Assembly: GCF_902833055.1 (NCBI RefSeq)
Contig: NZ_CADFEJ010000019.1
Coordinates: 43,549-107,548 of the forward strand
Length of the DNA stretch: 64,000 nucleotides
From: Burkholderia territorii
Lineage (GTDB): Bacteria > Pseudomonadota > Gammaproteobacteria > Burkholderiales > Burkholderiaceae
Direction of reading: 5' to 3'
The notes below the pieces were generated by a model. The model did no database searches. It had not been told where the DNA came from and saw only the letters and a list, made by a program, of their open reading frames with translations. Shown here piece after piece: positions 53,550 through 63,300 of this stretch; positions within the stretch are counted from its first letter, which is position 1; every line of letters begins with the position of its first letter. Position numbers and translations under genes: made by a program.

Positions 53550-53622
53550 CCGGAAGGCACTCGGGAGGCAGGCGCGCCGCCGCCGCCAGCCTTTCCCGTC
53601 CTTGCAACCGGCGAAGGTCGCG

Positions 53623-53666
53623 ACGGACCTGTCGCGCCCGGCTTGCGCAAGCGCCGGCAGGTCCGT
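53623..53666. terminator. Bidirectional terminator-like hairpin between porin and molybdenum hydroxylase
   Basis: ACGGACCTG (53623-53631) pairs with CAGGTCCGT (53658-53666); inner CCGGC/GCCGG and TTGCGCAA pairings extend it into a long stem. It lies between two converging genes. T-runs are absent, so it may act with Rho or as a 3'-end stabiliser. Confidence 0.5.
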
Positions 53667-53681
53667 TCCGTCGCTTGCGCG

Positions 53682-56171
53682 TTACGTCATCGTCCCTTTC
53701 TTCAATGCATCGATGCACGGAATTCCGGCGCGGCGTTTCGGCCGCAGGAATTTCGGCACCGCGCTCGGCTGGCCGACGCCGGCCTGGCTGTGTTCGACCT
53801 TCGGCTTGAACGCGGCCGTCTTCGCCTTGCGCGGGATCCGGCAACCGCCTGCCGGGAGATCGGCGTACGGATCGTCGTCCGCGGCGGTGGCGGCTGGCAG
53901 TGCGGGCGCCGTCGATGCGACCAGCATCGGCGCGAACGGCAACGCGCGCATCCGTTCGCCGGTCAGCACGAATGCGCCGTTCGCGACCGCCGGCGCGATC
54001 GGCGGCACGCCGGCTTCGCTCAGGCCGGTCGGATGCGCGTCCGACGGCACGAAGAACACGTCCACCGGCGCCGCCTCCTGCATCCGTATCGGCGGATAGT
54101 CGGCGAAGCCGGCGTTGCGGACCGCGCCGTGGTCGACGTCGATCGCGAAACCCGGCTTCGTCGTCGCGAGGCCGAACAGCGCACCGCCCTGGATCTGCGC
54201 TTCGGCGCCGGTCGGGTTCACGATGCGCCCGGCATGCACGCCGGCCGTCACGCGGTGCACACGCGGCCTTTGCGCTTCCACCGACACCTCGGTCACATAC
54301 GCGACGACCGTGCCGGCCGTTTCGTGCATCGCGACACCCCATGCGTGTCCGGCCGGCAGCGTGCGCGTGCCGTAACCCGACTTGTCGACGGCGAGCGCGA
54401 GCGCGTCGCGATGGCGCGCATGCTCCGGGCCGGACAGCCGCGCCATCCTGTACGCGACCGGGTCTTGGCGCGCCGCGCGGGCGAGCTCGTCGACGAGCGT
54501 CTCCATCACGAACGCCGTATGCGTATGGCCGGCCGAGCGCCATGACTGGACCGGCACGTCGACATCCGGCTGATGGACCGACACCTGCATCGGGAATCCG
54601 TACGGACTGTTCGCGACGCCGTCTGTCAGGTCGGGATCGGTGCCGGCTTTGCGGATCGTCGTGCGTTCGAGCGGCGAGCCTTTCAGTATCGACTGGCCGA
54701 CGACGACGTGCTGCCAGTCCGTCACCGCGCCGCTGCCGTCGACGCCGATGTCGACGCGATGCAGCACCATCGGGCGGTAGTAGCCGCCGCGCAGGTCGTC
54801 TTCGCGCGACCAGATCGTCTTGACCGGGCCCAGATGGCCGGCTGCGAGATACGCGGCCGATACGCGGGCCGCTTCGACCACGTAGTCCGACGTTGGCGTC
54901 GAGCGCCGCCCGTAGTCGCCGCCCGACGTCATCGTGAAGATCTGCACCTTCTCCGGTGCGACGCCGAGCGCCTTCGCCACCGCCGCGCGATCGGTCGTCT
55001 GCATCGACGAGCCGCCCCAGATCTTGATGCCGCACGCGCAGCTCGGCGGCCCGACGTCGACCGTGCAACTGAGCGGCTCCATCGGCGCGTGTGCGAGATA
55101 CGGGAATTCGTAGTCCTTCCGGATGCGTGTCGCCGCCGTCGGCGCGTTGCCGGTATCGGCCGTGCGCACGACGGTGCCCGGCGTGCCGGCGAGCTGCCTG
55201 TACGCCTGCATCTGCTCGGCGGACGACACGGTCGAGCCGGTGTCCTTCCACGTGACCTGCAGCGCGTCGCGGCCGAGCTTGGCCGGCCAGTAGCCGGTTG
55301 CGATTACCGCAACGCCGGTGCCGCCGCGATCGGTCGGGATCTCGACGACCTCGACGACACCCTTGACGGCTCGCGCGGCCGCCGCGTTGTAGCTCGCGAC
55401 CTGTCCGCCGAAGCGCGGCGGACGCGCGACCACGGCCACCATCATGTCGGGCAGCCGCCAGTCCATCCCGTACTTCAGCGTGCCGTCGAGCATCGCACGC
55501 GCGTCCACGCGTGGCGTCGGCTTGCCGATGAGGCGGAACTGGTCGGGCGACTTCAGCGGCACGTGCTGCGGCACCGGCATCGCCATCGCGTCCGGCGCAA
55601 GCTCGCCGTAGGTCGCGCGATGACTGCCCGACGTCACGATCCCGTCCTGCGTCCTGCAGGTGGCCGGGTCGACGTTCCAGCGCCGGGCGGCTGCCGCGAC
55701 GAGCATCGCGCGCGCGGATGCGCCGAGTTCGCGGTATTGCATGAACGAATGGTTGATCGACGTCGAACCACCCGTCATCTGGATACCGGTCACCGGATCC
55801 TTGTACGGCTCGCCGGCCGGCGCGAGCACGGTGCGCACGTTGCGCCAGTCGGCGTCGAGTTCGTCGGCCAGCGCCATCGGTAGTGCCGTGCTCACGCCCT
55901 GGCCGGCTTCGCTCCGGTTGACGGCGACGGTGACGGTATTGTCCGGTGCAATGATCAGGAATGCTTGAGGCGGCGAAGTGCGAAGCGCGGTGCCGGCTTC
56001 GGCACGGGCACGCAGCGGCGGGACGCCGAGTGCGAGACAGCCGCTCGCAGCGATCGTGAGCTTCAGGAAGCCGCGCCGGCCGGGCCTCGGAGCAGCGGCT
56101 CCGGTGACGGACGTGACGTCGGCGTGGCGGGCGTCGGTGCGTGCCGGGCGCCCGGCGGTGCGAATGCGCAT
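53682..56171 (-). CDS. Molybdopterin-binding large subunit of an isoquinoline 1-oxidoreductase-type hydroxylase
   Basis: 829 residues with a twin-arginine signal region (GRRGFLKLTIAASGCLALGV), so it is predicted to be exported folded to the periplasm. It has xanthine-dehydrogenase-family molybdenum domains: IIAPDNTVTVAVNRSEAGQG, QTDRAAVAKALGVAPEK and MTSGGDYGRRSTPTSDYVVE, and GHTHTAFVMETLVDELA. It hydroxylates N-heterocycles or oxidises aldehydes with water as oxygen source. The small iron-sulfur subunit follows 21 bases upstream in the transcript; no FAD subunit or cytochrome is adjacent. The substrate is unknown. Confidence 0.88.
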   Translation of the reverse strand: MRIRTAGRPARTDARHADVTSVTGAAAPRPGRRGFLKLTIAASGCLALGVPPLRARAEAGTALRTSPPQAFLIIAPDNTVTVAVNRSEAGQGVSTALPMALADELDADWRNVRTVLAPAGEPYKDPVTGIQMTGGSTSINHSFMQYRELGASARAMLVAAAARRWNVDPATCRTQDGIVTSGSHRATYGELAPDAMAMPVPQHVPLKSPDQFRLIGKPTPRVDARAMLDGTLKYGMDWRLPDMMVAVVARPPRFGGQVASYNAAAARAVKGVVEVVEIPTDRGGTGVAVIATGYWPAKLGRDALQVTWKDTGSTVSSAEQMQAYRQLAGTPGTVVRTADTGNAPTAATRIRKDYEFPYLAHAPMEPLSCTVDVGPPSCACGIKIWGGSSMQTTDRAAVAKALGVAPEKVQIFTMTSGGDYGRRSTPTSDYVVEAARVSAAYLAAGHLGPVKTIWSREDDLRGGYYRPMVLHRVDIGVDGSGAVTDWQHVVVGQSILKGSPLERTTIRKAGTDPDLTDGVANSPYGFPMQVSVHQPDVDVPVQSWRSAGHTHTAFVMETLVDELARAARQDPVAYRMARLSGPEHARHRDALALAVDKSGYGTRTLPAGHAWGVAMHETAGTVVAYVTEVSVEAQRPRVHRVTAGVHAGRIVNPTGAEAQIQGGALFGLATTKPGFAIDVDHGAVRNAGFADYPPIRMQEAAPVDVFFVPSDAHPTGLSEAGVPPIAPAVANGAFVLTGERMRALPFAPMLVASTAPALPAATAADDDPYADLPAGGCRIPRKAKTAAFKPKVEHSQAGVGQPSAVPKFLRPKRRAGIPCIDALKKGTMT

Positions 56172-56192
56172 GTTCGTAGTCTCCCGGCTGGC

Positions 56193-56651
56193 TCAGGCAA
56201 GCGCCCTGGCCGCATCGTGAATCGCGGCACGGATGCGTTGGTAAGTGGCGCAACGGCACAGATTGCCGGCCATCGCGCTGTCGATGTCGGCATCGGTCGG
56301 CGCCTTGTTGCCGCGCAGCAGCCCGGCCGCGCTCATCATCTGGCCGCTCTGGCAGTAGCCGCATTGCGCGACGTCGTGCCGGACCCACGCGTCGAGGACG
56401 GCCTTGCCGACTGCATCGTCGGCGAGGTGTTCGGACGTCGTGATGCGCGCGTTTCCGACCGACGACAGCGCCAGCGTGCAGCTGCGCACCGGTCGTCCAT
56501 CGACGTGCACGGTGCACGCGCCGCAGTCTCCTGTCCCGCAACCGAACTTGGTGCCGGTCAACCCCAGGTTGTCGCGCAGCACCCAGAGCACCGGCGTCGA
56601 CGGATCGGCGTCGACTTCCGCCGGCCGGTTGTTGATGTTCAACGTCACCAT
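56193..56651 (-). CDS. [2Fe-2S] small subunit of the molybdenum hydroxylase
   Basis: 152 residues from ATG 56651, with GGGAGA upstream. Plant-type ferredoxin cluster: GTKFGCGTGDCGACTVHVDG and RSC; second cluster: QCGYCQSGQMM and GNLCRCATYQRIR. It passes electrons from the Mo subunit encoded just downstream. Lack of its own Tat signal implies co-export with the large subunit. It is the IorA-like partner of the pair. Confidence 0.93.
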   Translation of the reverse strand: MVTLNINNRPAEVDADPSTPVLWVLRDNLGLTGTKFGCGTGDCGACTVHVDGRPVRSCTLALSSVGNARITTSEHLADDAVGKAVLDAWVRHDVAQCGYCQSGQMMSAAGLLRGNKAPTDADIDSAMAGNLCRCATYQRIRAAIHDAARALA

Positions 56652-57375
56652 CGTGAAGTTCTCCCGTGGACACCTCGTTATTACCGGCAACGACTAAACC
56701 GCAATGCGGCGGATCTGAATCAATTAAAGCAGATTCACGAAATGCCGAGCTGATTAAAACCGGAATGTTTTGCGTTTTTTAACGATCCGGGTCAATTAGT
56801 TAAAATATGAAATTTACATCTCGCATACGAATCATGAAATATTGGCGAAAGATTGTTGAGTTTTGACAAGATCTTTGCCGGTCCGTGGAAAACGTTTGCG
56901 AGTCGGGCCTATATTTGACTCGCGATCATTCGGGGAAGGCGCATGGATCGAATGACGGCTATTGATGCATCACGCAGCGGAACAATCGAAACGAGATTGT
57001 TCCGTTAGTGAACTGGATGTTCGTATACAGGAGGATCGCCCTGACGGGCGGGCGACTGAGGCCGGAATGCCGTTCGATGCAGATAAACAGACGCGTGGCA
57101 AGCGAAAGCACCAGCGGCGATTCCGATTGGAGCGGGACAGCGAATTCCAATTAGAGAAAAAATTACCGAACGAGGGCGGAAAAGTAAAAAATGCCGATTA
57201 AATAATTCTCATTGATTGATTCTCGCCGGTTTTTAATCCAGCAATTCGTTCGGGATTGGCGGCGGGGATATTTTTCAAAAAAATCGAATAACGCATTCAG
57301 GTATTTTCCTTTGCATTCGAGTGTGCAAAAGGAATGGCTCGGTGTCGTCGATTCTCTTTATGGGAAGGTGTGATT
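56652..57375. other. AT-rich intergenic region upstream of the giant autotransporter
   Basis: About 720 bases, markedly AT-rich against a high-GC background, between the divergent hydroxylase operon and the autotransporter. A TTGACA lies near 56864 without a good -10 at normal spacing. The open frames here have no family resemblance. The AT-richness fits a silenced or xenogeneic (H-NS-type) regulated promoter, which is inference. Confidence 0.45.
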
Positions 57376-60300
57376 ATGCGTATGCGCATCGGTTCGAACA
57401 AAAAGCGCGCGGAAGCACGTCCGAAATTCCTCGTCCCGACCGGCATGCTGGTTGCGCTGGTCGGCGCGGGCGTCATTCCCGCCGACGCGCTGGCGGCGTG
57501 CAGCGGTACCTCCACCGTCACCTGTACCGGTGCGACCACGAACTATGCGAACGGCACGAACAGCCTGAACGTGACGGTTGCCCAGGGCGCGACCGTTTCC
57601 GTGTTCCCATTGGTGGGCGGCACGGCCATGTCGCTGACGGGTAGCGGCGTGACGTTGACGAACAACGGCACGATCGATCCGTCGCTCGGCGGGCTGAGCG
57701 TCGTGTCCAACGGCACGGTGGTCGGCAATGTCGCATCCGCGAGTACCGTCAACGTCACGAACGCGAGCACCGGCGTGATGATGGGCTCGACGAGTTCGCT
57801 GCTCAACGGCCCCGCATTGACCGTATACAACGGCATCGGCGGGACGACGAACGTCACGAACGCCGGCACCATCGGCACGACGGGCATTCTCGGCTTCGGC
57901 GCTGGCCCCACCGCGCAGGTGGTCACCACGTCGGGCGGCGCGCAGGTCAACTTCACCAACGCGAGCGGCGGCACGATCAACGGTTCGGTGGCGCTCGCGC
58001 CCAGCGGTACGCCGGGCGCAGGCAATACGTTCACGAACGCCGGCACCGTCACGGGCAATGTGTCGCTGGGTGCGGCCCTCGGCACGTCGAACACGTTCAA
58101 TGCGCTGACCGGGTCGTCGGTCGGGCTTGGCGTCGACGCCGGGCTGGGCGGCAACAACACGCTGAACCTGCAGCTGAACACGGCCGCCGGCGGCGCGACG
58201 AACGGCGCCATCGCGGTCGATACCTACGGCAATTTCAACAACCTCGCCGTGCAGGGCGGCACGTGGGACATCACCGGCGCATCGACCGCGACGAACGCGT
58301 CGCTGACCGGCGGCACCGCGATCGTCCATGGCGCCGGTGCGCTGGGCATCGGCACGATCGTGGGCGGTGGCGGCACGCTCGAGGCCGGCACGGCCGGCGT
58401 GAACCTGCTCAACAACGTGACGGTGACCGGCGGCCTGACGGTGGACGGTGCCAACGGGTTCGCATTGTCGGGTGCCATCGGCGGCAGCGGCCCGCTGAAC
58501 GTGAGCGGCACCGGCGCGCTGACGCTGAACGGCGCCAATTCGTTCACGGGCGGAACGAATCTGACGGGCGGCGGCGGAATCGTCGCCGGTACCGCCACGG
58601 CGCTCGGCACGGGCGCGCTGAACGTGAGCGGCGCGGGCGGCACGCTCGGCACCAGCGTCGGCGGCACGCTGCTCGGCAACGCGGTGAACATCGACACCGG
58701 CGTCACCCTAGGCCTGAACGGTTCGGCCAACCTCGGTCTGGGCGGTGCGATCGCAGGCAATGGCGGCCTCGCGCAAACCGGCACGGGGACGACGACGCTG
58801 TTCGGCGCGAACACGTTCTCGGGCGGCACGACGCTGAGCGGCGGCGGACTGATCGCCGGGAGCGGCGCGGCGCTCGGCACGGGCGCGCTGCATGTGACCG
58901 GTGCGGGCGGCTCGCTGGCGACGAACGTGGGCGGCACGCTGCTCGGCAATGCGGTGAATCTCGATGCAGGGGCCACGCTCGGCCTGAACGGCGCGGCCGC
59001 CCTGAGCCTGGGCGGTGCGATCGGCGGGAGCGGCGGCCTCGCGCAATCCGGTGCCGGCACGACGACGCTGCTCGGCGCGAACACGTTCTCGGGCGGCACC
59101 GCGCTGAGCGGCGGCGGGCTGATCGCCGGCAACGGCGCGGCGCTCGGCACGGGGGCATTGAACGTATCCGGTACCGGCGGCACGCTCGCGACGAGCGCGA
59201 GCGGCACGGTGCTCGGCAATGCGGTCAATCTTGGCGCGGGCGCAACGCTGGGCCTGAACGGCTCGGCCGACCTGAGCCTCGGCGGCGCGATCGGCGGCAA
59301 TGGCAGTCTCGCGCAAATCGGCGCGGGCACGACCACGTTGCTCGGCGCGAACACGTTTACGGGCGGCACGACCCTCGGCAGCGGCGGGCTCGTCGCCGGC
59401 AATGCCGCGGCATTGGGCACGGGGGCGCTGAACGTGATCGGCACGGGCGGCACGCTCGCGACGAACGCGAGCGGCACGGTGCTCGGCAATGCGGTGAACC
59501 TTGGCGCCGGCGCGACCCTCGGGTTGAACGGCGCGGCCGATCTCGGCCTGTCCGGCACGATTGCCGGCGCGGGCGCGCTCGCCCTTGGCGGCACCGGCGC
59601 GACGACGCTGTCCGGCGCGAACACGTTTACCGGCGGCGCGAGCCTGACGGGCGGCGGCAGCCTGATCGTCGAAGGCGGCAGCGCGCTCGGTGTCGGCGGC
59701 GCGTTGAACGTGAGCGGCCTCGGCGGTTCGCTGAGCACGGATTTGGCCGCCGGCGCGTCACTGGCGAACACGATCGGCCTGAACGGCGCGTCGCTGACGC
59801 TGAACGGCGCGAACGCTCTCGATCTGAGCGGCGCAATCGGCGGCACCGGCGGCCTCGTGTTGAGCGGCACGGGCACGACGACGCTGTCGGGCGCGAACAC
59901 CTTCGGCGGCGGTACGACGCTGAGCGCCGGCACGCTGCTGGCCGGCAGCAATACGGCACTCGGCACCGGTGCGCTGAACGTCGCGGGCGCAGGCGGCGCA
60001 CTCGGCGCGGCCGTGAGCGGCACGACGTTGAGCAACGCGGTGAACCTGGGCGCGGGCGCGACGCTCTCGTTGAGCGGCGCGAACGATCTCGGGCTGGGCG
60101 GCGTGATCAGCGGCGACGGCGGCCTCGCGCAGACGGGGGCGGGCATCACGACGCTGCTCGGTGCGAATACGTACACCGGCGGCACGACGTTGAGCGGCGG
60201 CGGGCTCCTTGCCGGCACCGGCAGTGCGCTCGGCACGGGCGCGCTGAACGTGACCGGCGCAGGCGGCTCGCTTGGCACGACTGTCGCCGGCACGGTGCTC

Positions 60301-63300
60301 GGCAATGCGATCCAGCTCGACGCAGGCGCGGCGCTGACGGTCGGGAATGCGAACGACATCGGGCTGGGCGGGATCATCTCGGGTGCCGGCGGGCTGTCGG
60401 TGACGGGCCCGGGCACGACGACGCTCACCGCGGCCGAGACGTTTACCGGCGGCACGACGATCGGTAGCGGTACGCTGGCGATCGGCGCGGGCGGCAGCCT
60501 TGCCGCGTCGAGCCCGGTGAACCTGACCGGCGCCGGCGCGCAGTTCAATATCGCCGGCGCGACCACGCCGCAGTCGATCGGCACGCTGTCGGGCGTCGCG
60601 GGTTCGACGATCGATCTCGGTGCGAACAACCTGACGCTGGCCGGCAGCGGCAACGGCGTCTTCGCGGGCAACATCGGCGGCGCGGGCGGGCTGACGCTCG
60701 CCGGAACCGGCACGGAGGCGCTGACCGGCAACAACACGTATGCCGGCGGCACGGCGCTGACGGGCGGCAGCCTGCTCGTCGGCAGCGCCGCGGCGCTCGG
60801 CACCGGCGCACTCGACGTGAATGGCTCGGCATCGCTCGGCGCGAGCGTGCCCGGCGTGACACTCGGCAATGCCGTGAACCTCGGTACCGGCGTCACGCTC
60901 GGATTGAACGGTGCGACCGATCTCGGCCTGAGCGGCACGATCGCCGGAGACGGCAGCCTCGCGCAGACGGGCACCGGCACGACGACGCTGCTCGGCGCGA
61001 ACACGTACACGGGCGGCACGACGCTGAGCGCCGGCGGCCTGATCGTCGGCAGCGGCTCGGCGCTGGGTACGGGCGCGCTGAACGTGACGGGGGCAGGCGG
61101 CACGTTCGCGACGAACGTGGGCGGCACGCTCGTCGGCAATGCCGTGAACCTCGGCGCAGGCGCAACGCTCGGCCTGAACGGCGCAGCCGACCTGAGCCTG
61201 GGCGGCGTGATCTCCGGCGACGGCGGCGTTGCGCAGACCGGCACCGGCACGACGACGCTGCTCGGCGCGAACACGTACACGGGCGGTACGACGCTGAGCG
61301 GCGGCGGGCTGATCGCCGGCAACGGTTCGGCGCTCGGCACGGGCGTGCTGAACGTCGCGGGCGCGGGCGGCTCGCTCGGCACGAGCGTCGGCGGCACGGT
61401 GCTCGGCAACGCGGTGAATCTCGGCACGGGCGCGACGCTGACGGTTGGCGGTGCGAACGATCTGGGTCTGGCCGGGGCGATTTCCGGCGGCGGCAATCTG
61501 TCGGTGAACGGCCCGTCGACGACGACGCTGACCGGCGTGAGCACGTACACGGGCGGCACGACGATCGGCAATGGCAGTACGCTCGCGGTCGGGGCGGGCG
61601 GCAGCCTGTCGGGCGGCAGCCTCGTCGATCTCGCCGGCGCGGGCGCGACGCTCGACCTGAGCGCGGCCACGTCGCCGCAGTCGACGGGCGGCCTGGTCGG
61701 CGCAGCCGGCTCGGCGGTGAACCTGGGCGGCAACACGCTGACGCTTGGAGGCTCGGTCAGCGGCACGTTCGGCGGCACGATTGGCGGCGCGGGCGGCCTG
61801 ACGATGTCGGGAACCGGCACGGAGACGCTGACCGGCGCGAACACGTATACCGGCGGCACGACGATCAACAGCGGCACGCTGGCGATCGGCGGCGGCGGCA
61901 GCCTGTCGGCGAACGGTGCGGTCAACCTTGCCGGTGCGGGCGCGACGTTCGACCTGAGCGGCGCGACATTGCCGCAGACGACGGGCGCGCTGTCGGGCGT
62001 CGCCGGTTCGACGGTGAACCTCGGCGGCAACAGCCTCACACTGGGCGGCACGGGCAGCGGCACGTACGACGGCACCATCGCCGGCGCAGGCGGCAGCCTG
62101 ACGTTGTCCGGTACGGGCACCGAAACGCTGAACGGCGCGAACACGTACACGGGTGGCACGAGCCTGACGGGTGGCGGCACGCTGATCGCGGGCAATGGAT
62201 CGGCGCTCGGCACGGGCGCGCTGACCACGAGCGGCGCGGGCGGCTCGCTGGCCGCGAGCATCGCCGGCACGACGCTCGGCAACGCAGTGAATCTCGGCGC
62301 GGGCTCGACGCTCATGCTTGGCGGCACGAACGACCTCGGCCTGAGTGGAATCGTCTCGGGCGGCGGCAGTCTCGCGCAAACCGGCAGCGGTACGACGGCA
62401 CTGACCGGTGCGAACACGTACACGGGCGGCACGACGCTGAATGCCGGCGGCCTGTCGGTCGGCAACAACGCGGCGCTCGGCACGGGCGCGCTCAGCGTAA
62501 CCGGCGCGGGCGGCACGCTCAGCGCGAGTACGGCGAACCTGCTGCTCGCGAATGCGGTCGACCTCGGCCCCGGTTCGGCGCTGAATCTCGGCGGCGCGTT
62601 CGACTTCGGCCTGAACGGCATCATTTCCGGTGCAGGCGGCATCGTGCAATCGGGCACCGGCACGACCACGCTCGGCGGCGCGAACACGTACGGCGGCGGA
62701 ACGACGCTGAACAGCGGCGGACTGAGCGTCGGCAGCAACACCGCCCTCGGTACCGGCGCGCTGAACGTGACCGGCAACGGCACGCTGAGCGCCAGCGTGA
62801 ACGGCACGACGCTCGGCAACGCGGTCACGCTCGGCGGGGGCGCGACGCTCGGGTTGAACGGCGCGAACGATCTCGGCCTGAGCGGCACGATTTCCGGCAG
62901 CGGCAGCCTCGCGCAGACTGGCACCGGCACGACGACGCTCACCGGCACGAACACGTACGACGGCGGCACAACGCTCAGCGGCGGCGGGCTCATCGCCGGC
63001 AACGGCGGCGCACTGGGTACCGGCGCGCTGAACGTCACCGGCACCGGCGGCTCGCTCGGCACGAACGTCGCGGGCACGACGCTCGGCAATGCCGTGAATC
63101 TCGGCGCGGGATCGACGCTGATGGTGGGTGGCGCGAACGATATTGGCCTGGGCGGCGGGATCTCCGGCAGCGGCGGCCTGTCGGTCAGCGGCCCGTCGAC
63201 GACCACGCTCACCGGCACGAACACCTACACCGGCAATACGACGATCGGCGGCGGCAGCACGCTGGCGGTCGGCGCGGGCGGCAGCCTGTCGTCGGGCAGC

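Noticed and set aside
53272..56673. 1133-codon minus-strand frame overlapping the molybdenum hydroxylase genes
   Set aside because: Out of frame with both recognised subunits, with Arg-rich shadow composition.
56962..57201. 79-codon charged frame in the AT-rich region
   Set aside because: No RBS and no recognisable domain; composition fits non-coding DNA.
58224..63224. Very long Pro/Val-rich open frame (1666 codons) on the minus strand of the autotransporter gene
   Set aside because: It is the antisense of a repetitive GC-rich coding region; the plus frame has a signal peptide, RBS and passenger-repeat family features, while the minus frame is low-complexity with no start context.
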